This document shows positions 1 to 8,563 of a DNA stretch of 64,000 nt, piece by piece. The translations under genes and the position numbers were made by a program. Position 1 is the first letter of the stretch, and the number at the start of each line of letters is the position of its first letter. This stretch comes from UBA1794 sp050946375 (lineage in GTDB: Bacteria; Bacteroidota; Bacteroidia; Bacteroidales; Bacteroidaceae), in the NCBI GenBank assembly GCA_050946375.1, contig JBMNUT010000005.1:62001-126000 (forward strand), written 5' to 3'. The notes beneath the pieces are model-generated. The model was not told where the DNA came from. It saw only the letters and a list, made by a program, of their open reading frames with translations, and made no database searches.

Positions 1-1748
1 TCCACTCCTTCTGCCCGCCGGAAGCCGCCTTCGAGGCTGCCGACCGCGTCGGCTTCTACCTGCAGCCCGAGGCCGGAACGTGGCCGAATCACGGCGTAAA
101 GCTCGGCTATAATCAACCCATCGACCACTACCTGGCGTTCGAAGCCCTGCGCATCAGCGCCATCTACGGCAACCATGCCTCGTTTTGCCTCTTCGCCGTG
201 GGCAACGAGCCCGCAGGCCGCTGGGTGGATGCCGTAGCCGACATCAACGAAGTGGTAAAGCAAATGGACCCGAGGCGCGTCTATACCGGCGCATCGGTGG
301 GCGGCAGCTGGCAGTGGCAGCCGCGCAGCGATTACCATGTCAAGGCCGGGGCGCGCGGTTTGGACTGGGCCCGTCGCCAGCCTTCCTCCATGGATGACTT
401 CCGGAGCCGCATCGATACCGTGCGGCAGCCCTACGTCTCCCACGAAATGGGGCAGTGGTGTGTCTTCCCGGACTTCTCCGAAATGAGCCAATACACCGGC
501 GTGAACCAGCCGAAAAACTTTGAGATTTTCCGTGAAACCCTTGCCGAAAACCACCTGGAAGACCGTGCGCGCGACTTCCTGATGGCCTCGGGAAAACTCC
601 AGATTCTCTGCTACAAGCACGAGCTGGAGCGTACGTTCCGCACGCCGCACTACGCCGGTTTCCAGATGTTGGCGCTCAACGATTACTCCGGTCAGGGCAC
701 GGCGCTGGTGGGCCCGCTCAACGTATTTTTCCGCGAGAAGGGCTACGTCGACGCCGAAGAGTGGCGTCATTTCTGCGCGCCTACCGTATTGCTGGCACGC
801 CTGCCTAAGTTCGTCTATACGACGGCCGACACGCTTTCCGCCGCTTTCGAGGCCGCCCATTTCGGACAGGCTCCGCTGAAAGGCCGCGAACTGCACTACG
901 AAGTGACCGACGAGGCCGGGCAAGTCCTGGCCGAGGGCAGCACGGGGACGTTCGACGTGCCGCTCGGGCACAACAATTCCCTGGGCACGCTTCGCCTGCC
1001 GCTGCAGGACTTTTCCGCGCCTGTGCGGCTGAATCTGAAGATTTCCCTCTCCGGCACGGACCTCAGCAACGACTGGAATTTCTGGGTTTACCCGGCCCAA
1101 CTGCCCGAAGGTAGCCTGCAGGCGGGCGAGGACATCTACGTCGCCGACACGCTGGACGAGGCGGCACTCGGCGTTTTGAACAAGGGCGGCAAGGTACTCC
1201 TGCTGGCCGCCGGGAAAATATCCTACGGCCGCGGCATCGAGCAGTACTTCACTCCCGTCTTCTGGAATACCTCCTGGTTCAAGATGCGCCCGCCGCATAC
1301 GACCGGTTTGCTTATCGATAACCGCCATCCGCTCTTCCGCCATTTCCCGACCGACTACCACAGCGACCTCCAGTGGTGGGAGCTGGCCAACCGGGCGCAG
1401 GTCATGTTGTTCTCCGAATTTCCGGCCGATTTCCAGCCCACGGTGCAGAGTATCGACACTTGGTTCCTGTCGCGCAAGATAGGGATGCTCTTCGAGGCGC
1501 GCGTCGGTGCGGGGCGGCTGCTGATGACGACGATGGATCTGGAGAGCGACCTGCAGCACCGCGTCGTAGCACGCCAGATGCTTGCCTCGATTCTCGACTA
1601 CATGAAGAGCGACGACTTCCGCCCCCGCGACACGGTGGATGCTGCCCGCGTGGCCGAACTCTTTACGAAGCAGACGCCGGAGGTAAGCTCTTATACGAAA
1701 AGCTCCCCCGACGAGCTGCGGCCCGTGCAGAACAAGTCCGGGCGATAG
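1..1748 (+). CDS. glycoside hydrolase, GH2-like (clan GH-A), 3' part
   Basis: The gene enters from the left edge; its frame is open from base 3 and ends with TAG at 1746-1748, leaving about 581 residues. A VGNE motif (Glu at fragment residue 69) fits the acid/base end of a TIM-barrel strand in clan GH-A, and a second Glu in SHEMGQW (residue 148), about 79 residues later, fits the nucleophile. The rest is a long beta-rich C-terminal region. The family retains or inverts no recognisable specificity here, so the substrate (plant or host glycan) is open. N-terminal signal and sugar-binding domains would lie outside the window. GH2 is the best guess; another GH-A family is possible. Confidence 0.75.
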   Translation, partial: HSFCPPEAAFEAADRVGFYLQPEAGTWPNHGVKLGYNQPIDHYLAFEALRISAIYGNHASFCLFAVGNEPAGRWVDAVADINEVVKQMDPRRVYTGASVGGSWQWQPRSDYHVKAGARGLDWARRQPSSMDDFRSRIDTVRQPYVSHEMGQWCVFPDFSEMSQYTGVNQPKNFEIFRETLAENHLEDRARDFLMASGKLQILCYKHELERTFRTPHYAGFQMLALNDYSGQGTALVGPLNVFFREKGYVDAEEWRHFCAPTVLLARLPKFVYTTADTLSAAFEAAHFGQAPLKGRELHYEVTDEAGQVLAEGSTGTFDVPLGHNNSLGTLRLPLQDFSAPVRLNLKISLSGTDLSNDWNFWVYPAQLPEGSLQAGEDIYVADTLDEAALGVLNKGGKVLLLAAGKISYGRGIEQYFTPVFWNTSWFKMRPPHTTGLLIDNRHPLFRHFPTDYHSDLQWWELANRAQVMLFSEFPADFQPTVQSIDTWFLSRKIGMLFEARVGAGRLLMTTMDLESDLQHRVVARQMLASILDYMKSDDFRPRDTVDAARVAELFTKQTPEVSSYTKSSPDELRPVQNKSGR

Positions 1749-1805
1749 CTCCGGCTTTTGCCGCAAACGCAGGGTGCTGCCGCTTTTTTCCTATGCCGCA
1801 AGGGG

Positions 1806-1910
1806 AGAAAAGCGGCAGTACTTTATCGGAAAACAAGCAGTACTTTATCGGAAAAGCGGCGGCACTTTTGCGGGGAACTGCCGGCACTTTTGCAGAAAAG
1901 ATGCGACACT
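1806..1910. repeat. 22-bp intergenic tandem repeat array (about 5 units)
   Basis: Five degenerate units of about 22 bp in tandem, each reading roughly GAAAA-n(3)-GC-n(3)-(a/c)CTTT(a/t)-nCG. Two neighbouring units share GCAGTACTTTATCGGAAAA. It lies directly behind the GH2-like gene. Same family as the arrays listed throughout the window. Confidence 0.8.
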
Positions 1911-2041
1911 CCGGCGGGCATTTTGCGCCCCTTGGCGGGGTAAGCTGCTATCTTCGGCTGTCAACTTGCGGCGCTCCTGAAGGAGAGTCTTGCCGGTATG
2001 GTTAAAAAGATAAAATAAACGAAAGATTTTTGGGTACACAC

Positions 2042-2072
2042 TTGACGGAAAGAAATAGTTTTGTTATATTTA
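2042..2072 (+). promoter_or_regulatory. Bacteroides-type promoter for the winged-helix gene
   Basis: TTG at 2042-2044 and TATATTTA at 2065-2072 are separated by 20 bases, close to the Bacteroides consensus (TTG, 19-21 bases, TAnnTTTG). The coding start is 50 bases downstream. Confidence 0.55.
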
Positions 2073-2122
2073 GCGCGTGAGAAATCTCTCAAATAGTTCC
2101 ACTCTTTAAAAAATAATGCCTT

Positions 2123-2344
2123 ATGTCTAAACGAGAAGTTGATAGCAATGCCAAACGTATTTGGCAACTGTTGGGAGATAATTGTACGCGGAGCTACAAA
2201 TATCTCAAGGAGAAAACCGGGCTCGACGACTTTGAAATGGGAATGGCCATAGGTTGGTTGATGGCATCGGACATGGTAGTTCAAGAGAAGTCGCGCGGCG
2301 ATGATGTAATGCTTTCCGGCTGTGTAAACGTTTATATCGGGTGA
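2123..2344 (+). CDS. small winged helix-turn-helix protein (DUF2582/PF10771-like)
   Basis: 73 residues. The sequence fits the small Bacteroidetes winged-helix family: an N-terminal helix containing NAKRIWQLLGD, a recognition segment around SYKYLKEKTGLDD, then a helix with MAIGWLMASDMV before a beta wing. It is probably a cytoplasmic DNA-binding or protein-binding module; no target can be inferred. It stands alone, with its own promoter and a strong terminator just downstream, so it is monocistronic. The ATG is the first in frame. Confidence 0.75.
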   Translation: MSKREVDSNAKRIWQLLGDNCTRSYKYLKEKTGLDDFEMGMAIGWLMASDMVVQEKSRGDDVMLSGCVNVYIG

Positions 2345-2392
2345 ATTTATGAGGGAAGTAAATCAAACAGCTATTAGTATTGGAGGGCAGTA

Positions 2393-2442
2393 AGAACTTC
2401 TGCTTGGCTTGGGAATCGGAGCAAGGCAGAAGTTCTTTTTTT
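2393..2442 (+). terminator. rho-independent terminator
   Basis: AGAACTTCTGC (2393-2403) pairs with GCAGAAGTTCT (2426-2436), with further pairing inside the loop, and a run of T follows. It ends the winged-helix transcript. Confidence 0.85.
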
Positions 2443-2566
2443 GTGCCTGTCCTTGGAGGCAGTATTGTGGGCAGAAAGGTAGGAAAATGCGGGAAAATTA
2501 GGGGAAACAGGCAGTCTTGGGCTGAAAAAGCGGCCTTATTTTAGTTTAAAAGCTGAAAATATAGTG

Positions 2567-2574
2567 TACTTTTG
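2567..2574 (+). promoter_or_regulatory. -7 element (TACTTTTG) upstream of the BspA-like gene
   Basis: Exact match to TAnnTTTG, 86 bases before the ATG at 2660. No clear TTG lies at the expected -33 position. The region between the preceding terminator and this element shows no gene. Confidence 0.5.
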
Positions 2575-2659
2575 TAGCGTACAAAGCCAGACTTTGTGCG
2601 CTGTCTTTTTATTCCGGGATTATTAGTTTCTCTTACAAACAAGCAAAATATTATTGCCT

Positions 2660-5600
2660 ATGAAAAAGCGAATTTTTCTACTATTGTTGAGTGTCTTTGG
2701 ACTAAGCCTTTGGACAGTCGCCCAATCGGTAACTGTCGGTGGGGTGGAATATGTGTACCACGAGTCTGAAGGCTATGCCGAGGCTACGAATTATGAGCGT
2801 GGCACGGTGAAAGAGTTGCACATCCCTGCGTCGGTGGTCTATAATGGTGTGGAGTATCCCGTGCAGGTTATCCAGTTTAACTGCAATGGCGACCCTGATT
2901 TGACGGAAGCATTGATTGAAGCGCCTGCTACCGAATTGGAGTGGGGCTTCTTCGCAGATTGCACGGCTTTGCAGAGGGTAGACCTGAGCGGCACGCTGCT
3001 CTCGGAAATCCCCGGGGAATTCTTCCGGGGTTGCAGCTCGCTTACGGAGGTAAGCCTGCCCGAAACGGCTGAAAGAATTGCCGAAAGTGCCTTTTCCGAC
3101 TGCAGCTCTCTGGAAACATTTGAGGTTCCGGCAGGCGTAACCTCCATAGCCAATGGCGTTTTCAGTGGCTGTACGGCTCTGAAGGACCTTACCTTTGCCA
3201 ACAGCACGGAAGAACTTGTTTTGGAAAACGATTTCTGTTCGTCGCTTACCGCACTGCATAATCTGTATATTGGCCGCAATGTGTCGGGAGTCAGCTATGG
3301 CAGCTTGTTTGCCGAGGCTGTGGAATTGCGGAATGTCACGATCGGTGGTCTCGCAATTGCCGTGCCGGCAGATGCTTTCAGCGGGGCTCCTAACCTGGAG
3401 GCGGTAGTGGTTGCGGATAATGTGGAGACGATTGGTAATAATGCCTTTGCCAATTGTCCGAATTTGAAAAGCATATTGCTTCCCGAGCGCCTGCGGTCTA
3501 TCGGGGATAATGCCTTCGAAAACGACGGTCAGCTTGCAGATTTGCTCCTGCCCGCAGGGGTGACGCGACTTGGGGATAGGGCTTTCTACGGATGCGCCAG
3601 CCTCGAGGAAATGAGTGTGCCCGATGAAGTGAAGGTTTTGCCGGCCTATCTGTTTGCGAACTGCTCGGCCTTGCGGCGGATAGTGCTGCCCGACAGGCTG
3701 GAAGACATGGGTACTTCTACGTTTTCGGGTTGCACTTCGCTCAAAGATATCAATATCCCTTCGGGAATCCGGGTGCTTCCTGACTATGTTTTCGATGGGT
3801 GTATGGCGTTGGACACGCTCATAATTCCGAATAACGTGCAGACCATCGGCAACCATGCCTTCGGTTCTTGCGGAAATCTGGCGCAGATTACGTTCGGCGC
3901 GCAGGTGGATACGATTCGCGACGGCGCATTTGCTGACTGCGTGAAGCTGCAAAATCTGTATTACGACGGCACGATGGTTGACTGGTGCCACATCTATTTC
4001 GAGGTTCAGTCGTTCCAGGAAGATACGAACCCCTTGACTTATGCCCGGGCGTTGTACATGCCGGACGAAGAAACGGGTGAGTATTCCTTGATTGAGGACC
4101 TGGTTATTCCCGACGAGGTAGACTCTATTCGCGGATTGGCCTTCTCCCGTTTCCGGGGAGCGAAGACCCTTTTCGTCTCCGACTCGGTGAAATACATAGG
4201 AACTGATGCGTTCAGCTCTTGTACCGCCTTGAGAAAGGCGAGAATCGGGGCCGAAACGATTGACGATTATGCCTTCTCCGGCTGTCTCTCGCTGGACTCT
4301 TTGACGATTGGCCCGCGGCTTCGCTCGGTGGGTGAATACGCTTTCTCCAGTTGCGACCGCCTCTTCGACGTGTTCTACGAGGGTGACTTGTCGGGTTGGT
4401 TCTTTATTTCGTTCGCAGCCGCCAACGCAAATCCGCTGAACGGCGCCGAACGCTTCTACGTGCAGGGCGACTTGATTGAAGAACTGACAGTGCCCCGCTA
4501 CGTAATCCGCGTGCGCGATTACTGTTTCTACGGCTATCGCGGGCTAAAGCTGGTGCGCGCTCACTCGGTGGTGGATGACATTGGCAAGTATGCCTTTGCG
4601 AACTGTCCGAATCTCACGGGTATTTTGAAAATAAGTGCCTCCGATTTGGAGAAAAACACCCGGGCCTTTTCCGCCGAAGTGCCGGGACTTTCCATCGGGG
4701 AGGGTGCATTTGAAGGATGTTCGTTGCTGGCAACGATGGAACTTGGCGACAGGGTTACCCAAGTCGGCGCCTATGCGTTCGACGGTACGGCCTGGTACAA
4801 CAACCAGCCGGACGGGCTGCTTTACATCGGAACGTGCGCCTATGAATATAAAGGTACCATGCCGGCCGGCACGGTGCTTACCCTGCGCGAAGGAACGACG
4901 CAGGTGTGCGATGGCGCTTTTGCCGAGACTTCGGCCGAAGGGCTGCTCACCGGCATCGTGTTGCCCCAGAGCTTGCGCGGCATAGGCAGCAGAGCTTTCT
5001 CCGGATGTACGGGACTTACGTCGATAAACATTCCCTCTGGCGTCACGACCATCGGCAGTTCGGCCTTCTCGGGCTGCAGCAATCTGACAGGCGTGCAGCT
5101 CCCCTCGTCGCTCGAGGTGCTGGAAGAAAACACTTTCGAGAACTGTTCGTCCATTTCCTCACTGACTATTCCCGCTTCGGTGAAGCGCTTCTGGCTTTAT
5201 GCCATAAAGGGAATGACGGGACTGAAGAGCCTCGTGCTGGAAGACTCGTCGGATACGCTGGCTTGCCTCTACCTTTATAGTGATTTCAGCGACCTTCCTA
5301 TCGAATATACCTACATCGGTCGTGACTTAAATACCTATGTTGCTTATGGAGACGTGGTGACTCCCATGGAAAGCATGCCGCTTTTCCAGTATAAGGAGAC
5401 GCTGAAAGAAGCCGTAATCGGGGCTGAAGTGACGGAAATCGACCCCTATCTTTTCATGGGTTGCAGCAATCTGACTGAAATCTCTTCCGTTTCGCCCGAG
5501 CCGCCCGTATGCCTCAAGTCGGAATACAGCGATGTTTACCGCAACTTCGACGGCGTGGATTACAACGCGTGTCTGCTCCGCGTGCCGGTAGGGGCTAAGG

Positions 5601-5806
5601 AGCGCTATGCGGCCGCAGGAGGATGGAGCGATTTCTTCAATATCGAGGAAGATGCGACGGTGGGCATTGAGCGCGTTGAGGCCGGCGATGCCGAGGTTTC
5701 GGCTACGCACTACGACGTGAGCGGCCGTCCGCTCAGTCAGGACGCCAAGGGTCTGCACATCATACGCTACTCCGACGGACGGGTTGAGAAGGTGATTGTT
5801 GAGTAA
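2660..5806 (+). CDS. BspA-like leucine-rich-repeat secreted protein
   Basis: 1048 residues from the ATG at 2660; a TTG two codons upstream is less likely. A signal peptide (KKR then a hydrophobic stretch ending near TVAQS) is followed by many ~23-residue BspA-type repeats of the form IG-nnAF-n-C-nnL-n(6)LP-nn(V/L). The C-terminus (about the last 45 residues) has the YDVSGR ... GLHIIRYSDG ... KVIVE pattern of Bacteroidetes secretion/sorting domains. It is probably exported and surface exposed; BspA-like proteins elsewhere bind host matrix or other bacteria, but this ligand is unknown. Residues about 663-679 (LEKNTRAFSAEVPGLS) are an irregular insert in one repeat, encoded by two units of the 22-bp intergenic repeat. 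Confidence 0.9.
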   Translation: MKKRIFLLLLSVFGLSLWTVAQSVTVGGVEYVYHESEGYAEATNYERGTVKELHIPASVVYNGVEYPVQVIQFNCNGDPDLTEALIEAPATELEWGFFADCTALQRVDLSGTLLSEIPGEFFRGCSSLTEVSLPETAERIAESAFSDCSSLETFEVPAGVTSIANGVFSGCTALKDLTFANSTEELVLENDFCSSLTALHNLYIGRNVSGVSYGSLFAEAVELRNVTIGGLAIAVPADAFSGAPNLEAVVVADNVETIGNNAFANCPNLKSILLPERLRSIGDNAFENDGQLADLLLPAGVTRLGDRAFYGCASLEEMSVPDEVKVLPAYLFANCSALRRIVLPDRLEDMGTSTFSGCTSLKDINIPSGIRVLPDYVFDGCMALDTLIIPNNVQTIGNHAFGSCGNLAQITFGAQVDTIRDGAFADCVKLQNLYYDGTMVDWCHIYFEVQSFQEDTNPLTYARALYMPDEETGEYSLIEDLVIPDEVDSIRGLAFSRFRGAKTLFVSDSVKYIGTDAFSSCTALRKARIGAETIDDYAFSGCLSLDSLTIGPRLRSVGEYAFSSCDRLFDVFYEGDLSGWFFISFAAANANPLNGAERFYVQGDLIEELTVPRYVIRVRDYCFYGYRGLKLVRAHSVVDDIGKYAFANCPNLTGILKISASDLEKNTRAFSAEVPGLSIGEGAFEGCSLLATMELGDRVTQVGAYAFDGTAWYNNQPDGLLYIGTCAYEYKGTMPAGTVLTLREGTTQVCDGAFAETSAEGLLTGIVLPQSLRGIGSRAFSGCTGLTSINIPSGVTTIGSSAFSGCSNLTGVQLPSSLEVLEENTFENCSSISSLTIPASVKRFWLYAIKGMTGLKSLVLEDSSDTLACLYLYSDFSDLPIEYTYIGRDLNTYVAYGDVVTPMESMPLFQYKETLKEAVIGAEVTEIDPYLFMGCSNLTEISSVSPEPPVCLKSEYSDVYRNFDGVDYNACLLRVPVGAKERYAAAGGWSDFFNIEEDATVGIERVEAGDAEVSATHYDVSGRPLSQDAKGLHIIRYSDGRVEKVIVE
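4646..4694. repeat. in-frame copy of the 22-bp repeat inside the LRR gene
   Basis: GGAGAAAAACACCCGGGCC, then TTTTCC, then GCCGAAGTGCCGGGACTTTC match two tandem units of the dispersed repeat. They are translated as an insert that breaks the ~23-residue periodicity of the surrounding leucine-rich repeats. Confidence 0.65.
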
Positions 5807-5814
5807 CGCAGCCT

Positions 5815-5911
5815 TGCCTTCCGGAAAAAGTCCTTGGGCTTTTTCCGGAAAGTGCAGGGACTTTTCATACGAAGTGCCGCGTCTTTCTCCGGAAAGGCGC
5901 GGCACTTTTTT
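5815..5911 (+). terminator. repeat-derived hairpins and terminator after the BspA-like gene
   Basis: CCGGAAAAAG (5821-5830) pairs with CTTTTTCCGG (5839-5848). A second hairpin, AAGTGCCGCG (5872-5881) with CGCGGCAC (5898-5905), is followed by six T. Both stems are built from units of the 22-bp repeat, so here the repeat seems to serve as a terminator. The convergent glycosyltransferase gene ends at 5930. Confidence 0.7.
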
Positions 5912-5929
5912 AGGTTTCCGCAGGGCGGG

Positions 5930-6733
5930 TCAGTGGAAAATCCGGCGTAGAACGATGCGCAGGTGCGAGGCGATGGCGGCTCCGCGGCCATAGTGTTTGG
6001 CCATAATGCGGAAGCGCTCGCGCAGGGAGGCCCGGTGATTTTGCGTAGTGAGGCCTTCGTCGAGGTAATCGATGAGGGTGTCTCGCGTATAGTAGTTGTA
6101 GCGGCTGAAGGAAAGGAGCCGTATGCACCAGTCATAGTCGGCGGAGTATCGGTATTGAAGGTCGTAGTCTATCCATTGCCCCTCGGCTTTTTTCCGGAGG
6201 TTGCCCACCTTTCCTTCGCAGAGGGGGCGCGACGGCCAGAAGGCCTGGTGGCAGACGAGCATTCCCTGCAGGAAGCTGTGGCTGGTGAGCGTGTCGGGTG
6301 CCCGGTAGTGGCGTGGCCGCAGGTATTTCCCTGTGGCGTCCACGATGTTTGTCTGCCCGTAAAGCAGGTCGGGGCGGGGACTTTCTTCCATGACCTGGTC
6401 GGCCGCTTCGCGCAGGGTCTGCACCGAGTGAAACCGGTCGCCGGCGTTCAGGAAAATCAGGTAGTCGCCCGTGGCCTGATGGAGGCCCTTGTTCATGGCG
6501 TCATACAGGCCTTTGTCCGGCTCGCTCTGCAGCTTGACGCCTGCCGTGCAGTGCTCCCGCAGCTGAGGCTCCAGCTCTTGGGCCAGGGCGAAGGTGCGGT
6601 CTTTGGAGTTTCCGTCTATGAGGATGAATTCGATGTGCTGGTATTTCTGTGCGAGTATGCTCGCCAATGTGGCCGGGAGGGTGCGCTCGGCGTTGTAGGT
6701 TACGGTGATGATGCTGAAAACTGGTGCGCTCAT
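5930..6733 (-). CDS. glycosyltransferase family 2
   Basis: 267 residues. The GT-A fold signature is clear: N-terminal FSIITVTYNAE, then IEFILIDGNSKDRT, SEPDKGLYDAMNKG, and the metal-binding end of the nucleotide-sugar site at YLIFLNAGDR. SADYDW further on is the usual acceptor/catalytic region. No membrane segment, so a cytoplasmic enzyme adding one sugar to a surface-glycan precursor. The start overlaps the stop of the upstream GT4 gene by 4 bases (ATGA), showing co-translation. It is the last gene of the minus-strand glycan cluster. Donor and acceptor cannot be told. Confidence 0.9.
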   Translation of the reverse strand: MSAPVFSIITVTYNAERTLPATLASILAQKYQHIEFILIDGNSKDRTFALAQELEPQLREHCTAGVKLQSEPDKGLYDAMNKGLHQATGDYLIFLNAGDRFHSVQTLREAADQVMEESPRPDLLYGQTNIVDATGKYLRPRHYRAPDTLTSHSFLQGMLVCHQAFWPSRPLCEGKVGNLRKKAEGQWIDYDLQYRYSADYDWCIRLLSFSRYNYYTRDTLIDYLDEGLTTQNHRASLRERFRIMAKHYGRGAAIASHLRIVLRRIFH

Positions 6734-8010
6734 AGTTTGGTTTGTGCTAATATATTCCGGTAGAGTTGCAGGTATTTTTCCCCAACGACGGCCGGATCGT
6801 AGCAGCGGGCCACCTTGTTTATGGCCTCGCGGCTGAGTTCTTCGTAGTTTGGTGCGCCGAGCAGATAGGCCATGCCCTCGGCCAAGTCTTCTGCCGACTT
6901 GTATTTGGCGAGAAAGCCATTGCGCTTGTGGTCAATCATCTCGGGAATTCCGCCGATGCGGAAGCCCGCGCAGGGCAAACCGCAGGCCATTGCTTCCATA
7001 ATGGTGTTCGGAAGGTTTTCTTCCAGCGAGGGTGTTACGAAAAGGTCTGCGGCGTTGTAGGCAAGGGCCATCTCCTTTCCGCTCTTCAGGTAGCCGAGCG
7101 GGTAGACGGGGAAGGGGATTTGTGCGTTTACCTGCTCGTCTCCCTGCCCGAAGATGGCTATTCCGAGCCGCCCGTCTGCTGTCCATTCCGGATGTTTGCC
7201 GGCCAGTATCCGGCAAGCGTCTATGAAGTAATCGATGCCCTTGCGCTTGTCGGTGAACTTGCATGCGCCGAAGAGGATGAATTTCTTGCCTTCCGGCAGG
7301 AGATTGCCCCAGTGTTTTCGCGCTTCGGCCTTGTCCATGGGGCGGAAGGCCTGCGGGTCGATGGGGTTGGGTATGGCGCAGATTTCCTTTCCCTTGAGCA
7401 GGGCGGACTGTTCGGCCTGCTTTTTGAGCCACTGGCTGCAGGTTACGAAGTGGAGCGGCGCGTCGGCATAGATGCGCGCCTTGTGTCGGAAGCAGCTGCG
7501 GGCCAGGTTGAGCAGGGGGCCGTGGTTCTTGAGAAACGGGCATGCGCGGCATTCCGTGTGATACTCGGTGCATTCCCGCGCGTGGTGGCAGATGGCTGTG
7601 CAGGGCCACATGTCGTGCATGGTCCAGACCACGGGCTTTCCGCTGCGGAAGATGCGCTCCAGGTCGCGGAGCGAGAGGAAGCCTTGGTTAATCCAGTGCA
7701 GGTGTATGAGGTCGGCCTCGCGGAACTCGGGGCGCGTAGTGATGTCGGTTCCGGCGTTGGCTATGTCGACGGCGAAGAGATTCTGCCGGCTGAATCGGTT
7801 AGAGGCCCAGATGACGAGCCGTTCCCACAGGAAGTTTCGGCGCAGCCGCCACGAGGGTTGCAGGCTGAGGACCGAGGGGTCGTCGGTCGAACGGTCGCGC
7901 ACGAGCATGCGCGCCTCCACGCCTTTTTCCTGAAGGACGCGCATGATGCGCCCGGCTGCCACGGCGGCTCCGCCGGTAAGTTCGGAGGTATTGACGAAGA
8001 GTACTTTCAT
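6730..8010 (-). CDS. glycosyltransferase family 4 (GT-B)
   Basis: 426 residues from the ATG at 8010, chosen because the protein then begins MKVLFVNTSELTGGAAVAAGR, the usual GT4 N-terminus with a glycine-rich loop. The longer reading would run into the intergenic repeat. A C-terminal nucleotide-sugar site is visible (ADLFVTPSLEENLPNTIMEAMACG with the E-n(7)-E pattern, followed by GGIPEMI). A Cys cluster in the middle (about CTAICHHARECTEYHTECRAC) is typical of a subgroup in polysaccharide loci. It probably transfers a hexose to a lipid-linked or surface glycan. Downstream it overlaps the GT2 gene. Confidence 0.9.
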   Translation of the reverse strand: MKVLFVNTSELTGGAAVAAGRIMRVLQEKGVEARMLVRDRSTDDPSVLSLQPSWRLRRNFLWERLVIWASNRFSRQNLFAVDIANAGTDITTRPEFREADLIHLHWINQGFLSLRDLERIFRSGKPVVWTMHDMWPCTAICHHARECTEYHTECRACPFLKNHGPLLNLARSCFRHKARIYADAPLHFVTCSQWLKKQAEQSALLKGKEICAIPNPIDPQAFRPMDKAEARKHWGNLLPEGKKFILFGACKFTDKRKGIDYFIDACRILAGKHPEWTADGRLGIAIFGQGDEQVNAQIPFPVYPLGYLKSGKEMALAYNAADLFVTPSLEENLPNTIMEAMACGLPCAGFRIGGIPEMIDHKRNGFLAKYKSAEDLAEGMAYLLGAPNYEELSREAINKVARCYDPAVVGEKYLQLYRNILAQTKL

Positions 8011-8025
8011 GTTTCCTTTAAATGT

Positions 8026-8083
8026 TGCGGTACTTTTCCGCAAAAGTGGCAAGGCTTTCGGATGAAAGTGCCGGGACTTTCCG
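8026..8083. repeat. 22-bp intergenic repeat array (2-3 units)
   Basis: GGTACTTTTCCGCAAAAGTG, GCAAGGCTTTCGGATGAAAG and TGCCGGGACTTTCCGGA are consecutive degenerate units in the 81-base gap between the GtrA and GT4 genes. Confidence 0.75.
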
Positions 8084-8091
8084 GACGCAGG

Positions 8092-8526
8092 CTATCGGCT
8101 TATGTGGAAAAGCAGGTATTTGCGTGCCAGGAAGTTGTAGAGGTACACGATGGCTGCGGTGATGATTTTCGACAGCGTATAGTGGAGTCCTACGGTTTCG
8201 GTGATGAACTTCAGGAGCAGCGTGTTGAGCGCGAGCCCGACAACCCCGATGAGTGCGAAGATAAGGAACTCGATGCCTTTCTGCTTGACGCGCGACTGGC
8301 TGAATACCCACGCCTTGCTTATGAAGTAGTTCACCAGCAGCCCCGCGATGAAAGATATGGTGGCCGAGACCAGATAGTGCAGTCCGCACAGCTCGGTGAG
8401 GCCCACCAGCAGCAGGAAGTCTACGGCAAACGCAGCTCCTCCCACAAAGGTGTAGCGGAAAAGCTGTATGAAAATGTTGTCGGTGGACTCCAGCAGCGAC
8501 TTCTTCAGCACGTCTTTTGTCTTCAT
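8092..8526 (-). CDS. GtrA-like four-helix membrane protein
   Basis: 144 residues with four predicted membrane helices (about 22-42, 48-70, 84-106 and 112-134) and the GtrA features FVGGAAFAVDFLLL in helix 1 and FxxxKxWVF after helix 2. GtrA proteins are thought to flip or present undecaprenyl-linked sugars for modification of cell-surface polysaccharide. Here it lies 37 bases behind a GT39-like integral-membrane transferase, which would use such a polyprenyl-phosphate sugar. It is likely part of the same transcript. Confidence 0.85.
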   Translation of the reverse strand: MKTKDVLKKSLLESTDNIFIQLFRYTFVGGAAFAVDFLLLVGLTELCGLHYLVSATISFIAGLLVNYFISKAWVFSQSRVKQKGIEFLIFALIGVVGLALNTLLLKFITETVGLHYTLSKIITAAIVYLYNFLARKYLLFHISR

Positions 8527-8563
8527 GCCCTTATGCGTTTTTCTCCGTCGGTTGCGGCGTCCG

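Noticed and set aside
2702..3991. 429-codon minus-strand frame with regular repeats
   Set aside because: Mirror of the leucine-rich repeats on the coding strand.
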